A stretch of 8,375 nucleotides of DNA from positions 1 to 8,375 of the forward strand of contig CAZRYZ010000060.1 in the NCBI GenBank assembly GCA_964604465.1. Reading direction: 5' to 3'. Under the pieces are notes generated by a model. That model was not told the origin of the DNA. It did no database searches and saw nothing but the letters and a program-made list of their open reading frames with translations. The position numbers and the translations under genes are program-made. Numbering within the stretch: position 1 is the stretch's first letter; each line of letters starts with the position of its first letter. Shown one piece after another: positions 1-6,508 of this stretch. The DNA is from Fluviibacter sp964604465 (GTDB lineage: Bacteria > Pseudomonadota > Gammaproteobacteria > Burkholderiales > Rhodocyclaceae).

Positions 1-1250
1 AGCGTATGCGATCGGTCGCTACGCAAGAAGCCCGGAATGCGCAGGTCGGCGGGTAGGCCTTTGGTGAGTAGGATCACCTTAAAGAATTCCCCCATTTCGG
101 CGGGCGAGAGCAGCGTCTGGACTGCGTGTTGTGTGCGTACCCACTGGCCATCGGCCTGGGTGTAATCGGCCGGTTGCTGTGCGGCCAAAAGATCCAGCAG
201 CCCGGCATCCATCAGCCAACCCGCTTGCGTGCAATAACCGGTGACCTCCAGCCCGGCATCAAAACCCGCCTCGGCAATCGCCGTGAAGTCCACGTGCGCG
301 GTGATGTCCTGCAGCCCAGGCCAGTAGAACGGGTCCGGGTGGGCGCGGTGCCGGTAGTGGCACATGAGCGTGCCCCCGGTGCGCTCGTGATGATAGAACT
401 CATGGCGCGGGAAGCCGTAGTCGATGAGCAATAGCGCCCCTTGCGTTAGGCGTTGCGCCACTGTACTGATCCAGGCGGGGCCGGCCTCGGGGAGCTCCGT
501 CGTGTAGTCATCGGGCCACTCGTATTTGTCGGCCAGTGCGCGAACACGGTCGATGAGTGCGGCAGAAGTGGCCTGCGCCGTGGGTGCGGGCGCAGAGACA
601 AACCGAACGCCATCCTCAACCGCTTCCAGGCTAACACCCAGGCGCTGGACCTGAGGTGTTGCACCGCGCTGCCAGCGAATCAGTTCCACCGGCATGGCAT
701 CGAGTACTTCGTTGCCGATCACGACGCCTGAAAGGGAATCGGGCAGTGTACTCAGCCAGCGGATGCGCTCCATCAGATGCGGTACCGTAGCTTGCAGATG
801 CTGGCGTTGACGCTCGGCGAGTTCGCCCGAAAGCTCCAGAATGTCATAGCGCTCAGGCAGCTGATCCAGTTTCTCTAGTGCGAGCAAGAGGTCGCCGGCC
901 AGTTTGCCGGTACCGGCACCGGCTTCGGTAATGATCGGTGAGGAAGCGGCCAGCATCGGGGCGACCGTACGTGCCAACGTCTGCCCAAAAAGGGGTGTCA
1001 TTTCCGGCCCGGTGACGAAATCACCCGCCGCCCCAAACTTGTGAGCGCCCCCACTGTAATATCCCAAACCCGGGGCATAGAGCGCCAGGGCCATGTACTC
1101 GGAAAACGGTATCCAGCCGCCCGCTGCTTCAATGGCCGTGACAATGCGTTCACAGAGTGCCTGGCTAAAGGCTTGTGCCTCGGCGCTTGGCGGTGGGAGC
1201 GGATCCTGCCCGCGTGGGCTGGCCGGCTGGATGATCGGAGGGAGCGTCAT
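1..1250 (-). CDS. MidA-family SAM-dependent methyltransferase (COG1565/NDUFAF7-like), 3' end cut by window edge
   Basis: The frame is open from an ATG at 1250 to base 1: 416 full codons plus CT of a Leu codon. The last visible residues, DRSHT then Leu, resemble the DRSHRL tail of this family, so probably only the stop is missing. Seen motifs: GYYS at residues 63-66, GDFVTGPE at 76-83, a glycine-rich SAM-binding loop EAGAGTGKLA at 109-118, NEVLDAMPV at 180-188, and IDYGF at 276-280 followed by the conserved TGGTLMCHYRHRAHPDPF stretch at 291-308. Family knowledge: Rossmann-fold methyltransferases related to mitochondrial NDUFAF7, which methylates an arginine of a complex I subunit; the bacterial substrate is not established. 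The protein should be cytosolic, with no signal peptide or membrane segment. An in-frame TGA at 1272-1274 and no other start codon before 1250 fix the start, although no strong Shine-Dalgarno is visible. It is divergent from the pteridine reductase gene. Confidence 0.9.
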   Translation of the reverse strand, partial: MTLPPIIQPASPRGQDPLPPPSAEAQAFSQALCERIVTAIEAAGGWIPFSEYMALALYAPGLGYYSGGAHKFGAAGDFVTGPEMTPLFGQTLARTVAPMLAASSPIITEAGAGTGKLAGDLLLALEKLDQLPERYDILELSGELAERQRQHLQATVPHLMERIRWLSTLPDSLSGVVIGNEVLDAMPVELIRWQRGATPQVQRLGVSLEAVEDGVRFVSAPAPTAQATSAALIDRVRALADKYEWPDDYTTELPEAGPAWISTVAQRLTQGALLLIDYGFPRHEFYHHERTGGTLMCHYRHRAHPDPFYWPGLQDITAHVDFTAIAEAGFDAGLEVTGYCTQAGWLMDAGLLDLLAAQQPADYTQADGQWVRTQHAVQTLLSPAEMGEFFKVILLTKGLPADLRIPGFLRSDRSHT

Positions 1251-1301
1251 GGATTCAGGCGTACGTGGGGCTCAAGGGTGATTCGGGCGGATTTAGGCGT
1301 A
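1251..1301 (+). repeat. Short direct repeats GATTYRGGCGK in the divergent spacer
   Basis: GGATTCAGGCGTA at 1251-1263 recurs as GGATTTAGGCGTA at 1289-1301, with 12 of 13 bases identical and a 38-bp offset. A weaker third copy, GATTCGGGCGG, lies at 1280-1290 directly before the last. All three are in the same orientation. This arrangement could be an operator for a regulator of the divergent pair, but the role is a guess and short GC-rich repeats can occur by chance. Confidence 0.4.
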
Positions 1302-1335
1302 GAGCAGGAGAATAGCGCATGCGACAATACGCGTC
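1251..1335. promoter_or_regulatory. Divergent intergenic region between the methyltransferase and pteridine reductase genes
   Basis: This 85-bp spacer must hold, or lie close to, the start signals of both outward-facing genes. I could not find a convincing pair of -35 and -10 boxes on either strand, and neither start has a strong Shine-Dalgarno. GACAAT at 1323-1328 is only a weak -10-like match for the rightward gene. The clearest structure is a repeated motif, listed separately. The assignment is inferred from gene layout. Confidence 0.45.
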
Positions 1336-2106
1336 ATGTCGAACGCACAAAGCCTGCCGTTATCCTCCGCCCCGGTGATTCTAATCACGGGCGCTGGTCG
1401 GCGCGTCGGCGCCGCGATTGCCCGGGCTTTGCACGAGACCGGCGCCCGCGTGGTCTTGCACGCACGGCGGGCGGTGTCGGAGGCTGAGGCCCTGGCGGCC
1501 GAGCTGAACACCATACGGCCAGAATCAGCCCATGTGATGCGTGCCGACCTCCTAGATACGGCGGCAATTGCGCCACTGATTGAGGGGGTGGTGGGGCAGT
1601 TCGGGCGGCTGGATGGTCTGGTCTGCAACGCCTCTTCCTTCTTTCCGACCCCGATCGGGTCAATTGATGAAAACGCCTGGCATGATCTGGTGGGGAGCAA
1701 CTTCAAGGCGCCCTTATTCCTGGCGCAGGCTGCCGCACCGCATTTACGTGCTGCCGGCGGCAGCATCGTTAACATTACCGATATTCACGCTGAACGACCG
1801 CTGGCCGGTTATCCACTTTACGCGGCCGCCAAGGGAGCGCTACTGACGCTCACCCGGGCGCTGGCGGTCGAGCTGGCAACCGAGGTGCGGGTCAATGCCG
1901 TCGCGCCCGGGCCTATACTCTGGCCGGAGGATGGCCAGTTTCCCGATGCCGAGCGCAATGCCATCGTGCAGCACACGCTACTCAAGCGTGCCGGTACGCC
2001 AGCGGATGTGGCCCGCACCGTCCGCTTCCTGATGTTTGATGCCCCGTATATCACCGGGCAGGTCATTAATGTCGATGGCGGTCGCAGTGCGCATCTGGCC
2101 ACCTAG
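1336..2106 (+). CDS. Pteridine reductase (PTR1/FolM-type short-chain dehydrogenase)
   Basis: A 256-residue SDR, predicted to reduce dihydropterins or dihydrofolate to the tetrahydro forms with NADPH in the cytosol. The nucleotide-binding loop at residues 18-25 reads TGAGRRVG, that is TGxxxRxG with Arg23 in place of the usual glycine, a hallmark of pteridine reductases. NASSFFPTP at 98-106 closely resembles the PTR1 signature. The catalytic set has the PTR1 spacing: Asp149 in place of the classical SDR Ser, then Tyr162 and Lys166. PGPILWP at 191-197 and the C-terminal ITGQVINVDGG at 239-249 are typical of SDRs. The ATG at 1336 is the only start after an in-frame TAG at 1300-1302; the ribosome binding site is weak. 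ttcA follows after 26 bp, so the two are probably cotranscribed. Pteridine reductase and dihydromonapterin reductase (folM) cannot be separated from sequence alone, so no symbol is given. Confidence 0.88.
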   Translation: MSNAQSLPLSSAPVILITGAGRRVGAAIARALHETGARVVLHARRAVSEAEALAAELNTIRPESAHVMRADLLDTAAIAPLIEGVVGQFGRLDGLVCNASSFFPTPIGSIDENAWHDLVGSNFKAPLFLAQAAAPHLRAAGGSIVNITDIHAERPLAGYPLYAAAKGALLTLTRALAVELATEVRVNAVAPGPILWPEDGQFPDAERNAIVQHTLLKRAGTPADVARTVRFLMFDAPYITGQVINVDGGRSAHLAT

Positions 2107-2132
2107 ATTGTTCCTCTTTAAGAACCTGAGTC

Positions 2133-3056
2133 ATGTCGTCCTCTCCTGAAGTCCCCTCCCAAACGATCCAGAAGCTGCGCCGCTTTATCGAGAATCGCGT
2201 TGGCAAAGCCATTGGCGACTACCGCATGATCGAAGACGGCGACACTGTGATGGTCTGCCTCTCGGGCGGCAAAGATTCGTACACGCTGCTTGATGTGTTG
2301 CTCGCACTGCGTAAGCGTGCACCCGTCGATTTCCGCATCATTGCGATGAACCTGGATCAGAAGCAGCCCGGCTTCCCGGCCGAGGTACTGCCCAATTACC
2401 TGGAAAGCCTTGGGGTTGAATACCGGATCGTGACGCAGGACACCTATTCCATCGTCAAGGAAAAGATCCCCGAAGGTAAAACCACCTGCTCGCTCTGTTC
2501 CCGCCTGCGCCGCGGCATCATCTACAAAACCGCCAAAGAGCTGGGTGCCAACAAGATTGCTCTGGGGCATCACCGTGATGACATCGTGCACACCCTCTTT
2601 CTCAATATGCTCTTCGGCGGCAAGCTCAAGGCCATGCCCCCCAAGCTGGTCACCGACGATGGCAGCAATACCGTCATCAGACCCCTGGCTTATGTGCCCG
2701 AAGTCGACATTGCGCGCTACGCCCGCGGTGTGGGTTTCCCGATTATTCCGTGTAACCTGTGCGGTTCGCAGGAAAATCTGCAGCGTCAGAAGGTGCGCGA
2801 GATGATGGCCGAGTGGGACAAGCGCTACCCGGGTCGCACCGAATCGGTGTTAACAGCGATCCAGAATGTGGTGCCCTCGCACCTGGGCGATCGCAATCTG
2901 TTTGATTTCGAAGGGCTGCGCGCAGAAACCGCGGGTGAGATTGTCGGTGGCGGTGATATCGCCTTTGATGCCGAGAGCTTTGATGAGCCCTGTGCCACGC
3001 CTGAGGGTGCCGAAGGCGGGCTGACCGATCAGCCGCAGGTGATCACCTTCCGGTAA
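2133..3056 (+). CDS. ttcA: tRNA 2-thiocytidine biosynthesis protein TtcA
   Basis: A 307-residue ATP-pyrophosphatase that adds sulfur to cytidine 32 of certain tRNAs using ATP and an iron-sulfur cluster. The PP-loop SGGKDS is at residues 44-49. The cluster-binding cysteine pair is in TTCSLCSRLRRG (Cys119, Cys122), and the second pair is Cys207 and Cys210 in IIPCNLCGSQ. GHHRDD at 145-150 is the conserved family segment. Length and motif spacing match full-length TtcA; the acidic tail after about residue 260 is variable in the family. The ATG at 2133 gives the expected N-terminus (TIQKLRRFIENRVGKAI), though no good Shine-Dalgarno precedes it. The gene probably shares a transcript with the upstream reductase. 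Its stop codon lies one base from the stop of the convergent hprK, with no visible terminator between them. Confidence 0.96.
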   Translation: MSSSPEVPSQTIQKLRRFIENRVGKAIGDYRMIEDGDTVMVCLSGGKDSYTLLDVLLALRKRAPVDFRIIAMNLDQKQPGFPAEVLPNYLESLGVEYRIVTQDTYSIVKEKIPEGKTTCSLCSRLRRGIIYKTAKELGANKIALGHHRDDIVHTLFLNMLFGGKLKAMPPKLVTDDGSNTVIRPLAYVPEVDIARYARGVGFPIIPCNLCGSQENLQRQKVREMMAEWDKRYPGRTESVLTAIQNVVPSHLGDRNLFDFEGLRAETAGEIVGGGDIAFDAESFDEPCATPEGAEGGLTDQPQVITFR

Positions 3057-3057
3057 G

Positions 3058-4068
3058 TCAGATCGACGGATCGTCCGGCTCGACCAGGTGGGATGGGTCG
3101 AGAGCCAGCGGGCGCTGTGCGCTTTGGGCGACCAGGTGCTCTTGGGCCAGCACTTCTTCCTGCTGGCGGGCAATAAACTCTTCCAGGCTGTCGATGCCGC
3201 GGAACTGGAGGATCGTATTGCGTACGGCGGCTTCGAGTAGCACGGCCAGGTTGCGACCTGCCGCCACCGGAATGTTGACCTTGCGGATATTGATGCCCAG
3301 CACTTCCTGGGTCTGTGCATCGAAAGGCAGTCGTGGCGTATCGACGCCGGGTTTCTGACGATGCAGGTGCACGATCAGTTTCAGGCGCATCTTGCGCCGT
3401 GATGCCGTTTCACCAAAGATCGTGCGGATGTTCAGTAAGCCTAGGCCGCGCACTTCCAGAAAATCACGCAACAGCCCCGGGCAGCGACCTTCAATCACAT
3501 TGGGTGCCACCCGCGTCATCTCGACGATGTCATCGGCGACTAGACCATGCCCCCGTGAGATCAGCTCCAGCGCCAGTTCACTCTTGCCCGATCCGGATTC
3601 GCCGGTAATCAGCACGCCCATGCCCAGTACATCCATGAACACGCCGTGCAGGCTGGTGCTGTCGGCCAGCTTGCGCGCCAGATAGTGCCGCAGCTGGTCA
3701 ATCACCGCCGAGCAGGAACGCGGGGAGGCAAAGAGCGGTGTGCCGGTCTTTTCGCAGGCGTCGCGCAGTTCGTCCAGTACGGGCAGATTATCGGCTACGA
3801 TGATGGCCGGCGGCGCCGCCTGGCAGAGATCTTCAAAGACCGATTGGCGGCGCTGTGCCCGGGTACGCAGCGCCCACTTCTGTTCTGCCGAGCCGACCAC
3901 CTGGAGGCGGTCCGGGTGAATGATGTTCAGGTGGCCGACAATATCCGAGCCAAATGCATCTTTTTCGACCAGACGGATGCTCCGGTTGCAACCGACACTA
4001 CCGACCCAGCTCAGATCAAGTCGATCCTTGTATTCTTCAAAAAGCTGCGTGACGCCGACTTCCTTCAT
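3058..4068 (-). CDS. hprK: HPr(Ser) kinase/phosphorylase
   Basis: A 336-residue bifunctional enzyme that phosphorylates and dephosphorylates a serine of HPr-like phosphocarriers. The N-terminal domain (about 1-130) precedes a catalytic domain with His141 in LHGVFMDV, the P-loop GESGSGKS at 156-163, the Asp179-Asp180 pair in LVADD, and the HprK signature EVRGLGLLNIR at 205-215. All key residues are present. In proteobacteria the enzyme belongs to regulatory PTS systems rather than carbon catabolite control as in Firmicutes. The start ATG (4066-4068) overlaps the ptsN stop by one base (TGATG), which indicates translational coupling. A rapZ gene, often found after hprK in related bacteria, does not follow: the next gene is ttcA on the opposite strand. 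No HPr gene is in the window. Confidence 0.95.
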   Translation of the reverse strand: MKEVGVTQLFEEYKDRLDLSWVGSVGCNRSIRLVEKDAFGSDIVGHLNIIHPDRLQVVGSAEQKWALRTRAQRRQSVFEDLCQAAPPAIIVADNLPVLDELRDACEKTGTPLFASPRSCSAVIDQLRHYLARKLADSTSLHGVFMDVLGMGVLITGESGSGKSELALELISRGHGLVADDIVEMTRVAPNVIEGRCPGLLRDFLEVRGLGLLNIRTIFGETASRRKMRLKLIVHLHRQKPGVDTPRLPFDAQTQEVLGINIRKVNIPVAAGRNLAVLLEAAVRNTILQFRGIDSLEEFIARQQEEVLAQEHLVAQSAQRPLALDPSHLVEPDDPSI

Positions 4069-4541
4069 CAGGCGGCATCTTCCGAAAACAGTTTCTGAAC
4101 GCTTGTGATGTCAGCGGCACCGCGGAGAAGATCGCGGAAGGCGGGGTCCGAGAAGCCCTGAGCCAGCTCGGAGAGTAGCTGCAGGTGTTCCTCGGTGCTC
4201 TGTTCGGGCACCAGCAGGAAGAAGATCAGATCGACTGGGCGGTTATCCGGTGCATCAAACGGAATTGCTTTGCCCAGACGAAAGAAAAGGCCGGCGACCT
4301 GCTTCAGGCCCTTGAGGCGACCGTGGGGGATACCAACGCCCTGACCCAGTCCGGTGGAGCCCAGTTGCTCACGCATGAGCAAGGCATCGCGGATCAGCGT
4401 GCTGCTGATACCGAGCCGTTCGCTGAAGGTATCGGCGGCAATCTGGAAGAGGACTTCCTTGGTGGCCGCCTGAGTGTCGAGCGAAATCGTCGTGGCATTA
4501 TTCGCGTTATCGGCGGCGAGGAGTCGGGCTATAGCGTTCAT
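4068..4541 (-). CDS. ptsN: Nitrogen-regulatory PTS enzyme IIA (EIIA-Ntr)
   Basis: A 157-residue PTS EIIA type-2 domain protein. The phosphoacceptor is His73 in GVGIPHGRL (residues 68-76), the same position as in E. coli PtsN. FDAPDNRPVDLIFFLLVPEQ at 95-114 is the conserved core segment. EIIA-Ntr takes phosphate from NPr/HPr and regulates potassium and nitrogen-linked functions by protein contact. I chose the ATG at 4539-4541 because family members begin MN-x-(I/L)-A-x-LL. An in-frame GTG at 4557-4559 would add six residues but lies inside the terminator-like hairpin. No Shine-Dalgarno precedes the ATG: the upstream bases are the hairpin arm and TTTTATTCA, which is unusual. The gene overlaps hprK by one base, fitting joint action in the phospho-relay. 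Confidence 0.95.
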   Translation of the reverse strand: MNAIARLLAADNANNATTISLDTQAATKEVLFQIAADTFSERLGISSTLIRDALLMREQLGSTGLGQGVGIPHGRLKGLKQVAGLFFRLGKAIPFDAPDNRPVDLIFFLLVPEQSTEEHLQLLSELAQGFSDPAFRDLLRGAADITSVQKLFSEDAA

Positions 4542-4543
4542 TG

Positions 4544-4574
4544 AATAAAAGGCGGGCACCCTAGGGTGCCCGCC
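4544..4574 (-). terminator. Perfect palindrome plus T-tract: intrinsic terminator after hpf, abutting ptsN
   Basis: Bases 4551-4574 form a perfect 24-bp palindrome: arm GGCGGGCACC, centre CTAG, arm GGTGCCCGCC. As RNA this gives a 10-bp, GC-rich stem with a four-base loop. On the minus strand it is followed at once by TTTTATT (4550-4544), and it starts 13 bp after the hpf stop, so it has the form of a rho-independent terminator for the leftward transcript. There is no T-tract on the plus-strand side. It ends two bases before the ptsN ATG, so it may act as an attenuator or partial terminator, or limit ptsN translation. Confidence 0.85.
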
Positions 4575-4587
4575 GGTCGGTCATAGG

Positions 4588-4908
4588 TTATTCGAGATGG
4601 CTGGCGACGCTATGCCCCCGGCCGTGATCCTGGATCTTCTGCTTGTATTTCTGAACCTGGCGATCCAGCTTGTCGGTGAGATCATCAACCGCCGCGTAGA
4701 GGTTCGGGTCGGTCGTTTCAACGAAGATGTCCTTCCCCGGTACATGCAGGGTGACTTCGGCCTTCTGGTTCAGTTTCTCGACGCTCAGCACGACATGGAT
4801 GTCGATGACATGGTCAAAATGACGGGTGACCTTTTGTAGCTTCTGGCTGACATAGTCACGGATGGCCGGGCTGACGTCCAGATGATGACCACTGATTTGC
4901 AGATTCAT
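4588..4908 (-). CDS. hpf: Short ribosome hibernation-promoting factor (HPF/YfiA family)
   Basis: A 106-residue protein of the sigma-54 modulation/S30EA family. It starts MNLQISGHHLDVSPAIRDYV, has the conserved VEKLNQKAEVTLHVPGKDIF segment at about residues 43-62 and a basic C-terminal helix, DKLDRQVQKYKQKI. It lacks the long C-terminal dimerisation domain of long HPF, so it is the short form that acts on 70S ribosomes or 100S dimers in slow growth. The start is decided by AGGAGG at 4913-4918, four bases before the ATG; an upstream in-frame extension to 4965 lies within the rpoN end and does not resemble the family. The gene starts 10 bp after rpoN, as in many proteobacteria, and a strong hairpin follows its stop. 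Confidence 0.95.
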   Translation of the reverse strand: MNLQISGHHLDVSPAIRDYVSQKLQKVTRHFDHVIDIHVVLSVEKLNQKAEVTLHVPGKDIFVETTDPNLYAAVDDLTDKLDRQVQKYKQKIQDHGRGHSVASHLE

Positions 4909-4912
4909 ACTG

Positions 4913-4918
4913 CCTCCT
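4913..4918 (-). promoter_or_regulatory. Strong Shine-Dalgarno of hpf, adjoining the rpoN stop
   Basis: The minus strand reads TAGAGGAGGCAGTATG: the rpoN stop TAG, then AGGAGG, then the hpf ATG. It is the strongest ribosome binding site in the window and fixes the hpf start. Its position directly behind the rpoN stop suggests ribosomes finishing rpoN can reinitiate on hpf. Confidence 0.85.
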
Positions 4919-6469
4919 CTATAAGGTCTTGCGCAAACTGGCGGTGGGCAAACCCATCGCCTCACGGTATTTTGCTATGGTACGGCGGGCTACGACAATG
5001 CCTTCGGCACTAAAAAGATGACAAATTTGCTGGTCGGAGAGCGGTTTTTTTGGATTTTCTTCGTTGATCAGCTGCCGAATCCGGGCCTTGATGGCTGTCG
5101 CCGATGCAGCGCCGCCATCGTCGGTGCCGACGTGGCTGCCAAAAAAGTATTTAAATTCAAAGACTCCGCGTGGTGTCGCCATAAATTTCTGAGAGGTGAC
5201 CCGGGAAATCGTCGATTCGTGCAGCCCGAGTTGGTCGGCAATCTCCCGCAGCACCAGCGGACGCATGGCCAACTCCCCTTTTTCAAAGAAATCGGCCTGC
5301 TCGCGGACAATGGCCTGCGCCACCCGCTCAATCGTATCGAAACGCTGCTGGATATTTTTGATCAACCAGCGTGCTTCCTGAAGTTGGCCGCCCAATCCGC
5401 TTTGGGCATCGCCCGAGCGGCGAAGCAGATCCGCATACAACCGGTTGACGCGCAGTCGTGGTAACGCATCGGGGTTGATCATCGCGTGCCAGCACTCGGC
5501 GGCTGCCGGTTCATGATTCGCATCCTGATCGCTGGCTCGGGGAACCCGGCGGACGATGACTTCGGGAATGATGTACGGGCTGGCATCATCGAGGTAGCTC
5601 GCCCCGGGGTGCGGGTTCAGGCTGCGGATTAACAATTGGGCGTCGCGCAGTGCATCATCCGTCGCACCGGTCTTGCGGCGCAGCTGGGCAAAGTCACGTT
5701 GCGCCAGCAGGGGCAGGTGGTGGGCTACCAGCAGCCTGGCTAATTCGGCAGACGCCTCGGTGGACTCCTGCAATTGCAGCAGCAGACACTCTTCCAGACC
5801 CCGTGCGCCCACACCCAGAGGATCGAGTTGTTGCAGGCGACCGAGGGCGGCCTCGAGTTCGGCCAGCGTGACGGCTTCGTCGCTCGGCAAGCTGCTCTGG
5901 ATTTCTACCAGAGTGCCAATCAGATAGCCCCGTTCATCAAGCGCCTCAATCAGAATCCGCACCAGACATTGCTCACGCCAGCTCGCACGCATCAGCCCGG
6001 CCTGAGTCAGTAAATGTTCGCGCAGTGTCAGTGTGGCGCTATCCGCGTGCTCTGGCTCGAAGTCGTCGTCGCGTCCACCACTGCCACCGTAGCTGCCTTC
6101 GTAATTGCTGTAATCGTATGGGCCTTCATCCAGATCCATCGGACTCCGTTGTTCGAAGGCCTCGGCGGTATCGGGTAGCACGTCACCGTGGCGGGTTTCG
6201 GCCATATCATCGGCCGCATCGTCAGCCGATGTCTGTCCGGTCTTGTTGTCGGCATTGGCACGAAATTCAGCGACCTCAGCTTCGGTCGTGTCGTTGGCGC
6301 GATCGGATTCCTCACCCTCTTCGCGTTCGAGCATCGGATTTTCGGCCAGCGCCTGGGCCACCTCCTGCTGCAGCTCGACCGATGACAATTGCAGTAGCCG
6401 GATCGACTGCTGCAGCTGCGGTGTCATTGTCAGCTGTTGCGAGGCCTTGAGTTGCAGGCTGGCCTTCAT
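4919..6469 (-). CDS. rpoN: RNA polymerase sigma-54 factor
   Basis: A 516-residue sigma-54, which directs RNA polymerase to -24/-12 promoters and needs AAA+ activators to open them. Region I is the Gln/Leu-rich N-terminus (residues 1-48, with QQLTMTPQLQQSIRLLQLSS at 11-30). Region II (about 50-145) is acidic and low in complexity, with many Asp, Glu, Gly and Tyr residues. Region III holds the core-binding domain, a helix-turn-helix (about 405-430, with LREIADQLGLHESTISRVT) and the RpoN box ARRTIAKYRE at 494-503, which recognises the -24 element; Ile498 replaces the more usual Val. Length is normal for betaproteobacteria. The start gives the family N-terminus MKASLQLK. It lies 39 bp after lptB, the common proteobacterial arrangement, and 10 bp before hpf. 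Confidence 0.97.
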   Translation of the reverse strand: MKASLQLKASQQLTMTPQLQQSIRLLQLSSVELQQEVAQALAENPMLEREEGEESDRANDTTEAEVAEFRANADNKTGQTSADDAADDMAETRHGDVLPDTAEAFEQRSPMDLDEGPYDYSNYEGSYGGSGGRDDDFEPEHADSATLTLREHLLTQAGLMRASWREQCLVRILIEALDERGYLIGTLVEIQSSLPSDEAVTLAELEAALGRLQQLDPLGVGARGLEECLLLQLQESTEASAELARLLVAHHLPLLAQRDFAQLRRKTGATDDALRDAQLLIRSLNPHPGASYLDDASPYIIPEVIVRRVPRASDQDANHEPAAAECWHAMINPDALPRLRVNRLYADLLRRSGDAQSGLGGQLQEARWLIKNIQQRFDTIERVAQAIVREQADFFEKGELAMRPLVLREIADQLGLHESTISRVTSQKFMATPRGVFEFKYFFGSHVGTDDGGAASATAIKARIRQLINEENPKKPLSDQQICHLFSAEGIVVARRTIAKYREAMGLPTASLRKTL

Positions 6470-6487
6470 GGGTGTCTTTTTCCGGTA

Positions 6488-6501
6488 GCCGCAGATGCGG
6501 C
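6488..6501. repeat. Small inverted repeat in the lptB-rpoN spacer
   Basis: GCCGCAGATGCGGC is a six-base inverted repeat around a two-base centre; as RNA it could form about five GC-rich pairs with a four-base loop. It sits in the 39-bp gap between lptB and rpoN. On the minus strand the following bases are TACCGGAAAAAG, with no T-tract, so it is not an intrinsic terminator. It could influence mRNA processing or rpoN translation, or be incidental. Confidence 0.4.
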
Positions 6502-6508
6502 AGGGTGC

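Noticed and set aside
1293..1775. Open frame of 160 codons on the minus strand inside the pteridine reductase gene
   Set aside because: It is antisense to a clear SDR gene, matches no family I recognise, and long antisense frames are expected in GC-rich coding DNA.
2118..2591. Open frame of 157 codons on the minus strand inside ttcA
   Set aside because: Antisense shadow of a well-supported gene, with no recognisable motif.
3646..4098. Open frame of 150 codons on the plus strand over hprK
   Set aside because: Opposite-strand shadow of hprK codons; no ribosome binding site or known domain.
4542..4559. In-frame GTG extension of ptsN by six residues
   Set aside because: The GTG lies inside the terminator stem, and the family N-terminus matches the ATG at 4539-4541.
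4909..4965. In-frame upstream extension of hpf by 19 residues
   Set aside because: It overlaps the rpoN coding end, has no HPF similarity, and the ATG at 4908 has a strong AGGAGG site.
6256..6270. TGGCACGAAATTCAG, resembling a sigma-54 -24/-12 promoter
   Set aside because: The -12 element lacks the GC at the required spacing, and the site is inside rpoN facing against the gene.
6025..6450. Open frame of 141 codons on the plus strand over rpoN
   Set aside because: It is Arg-rich low-complexity translation of the reverse strand of the acidic rpoN region II, typical of a shadow frame.
6488..6501. Inverted repeat considered as a terminator after lptB
   Set aside because: No T-tract follows on either strand, and lptB-rpoN are usually cotranscribed.
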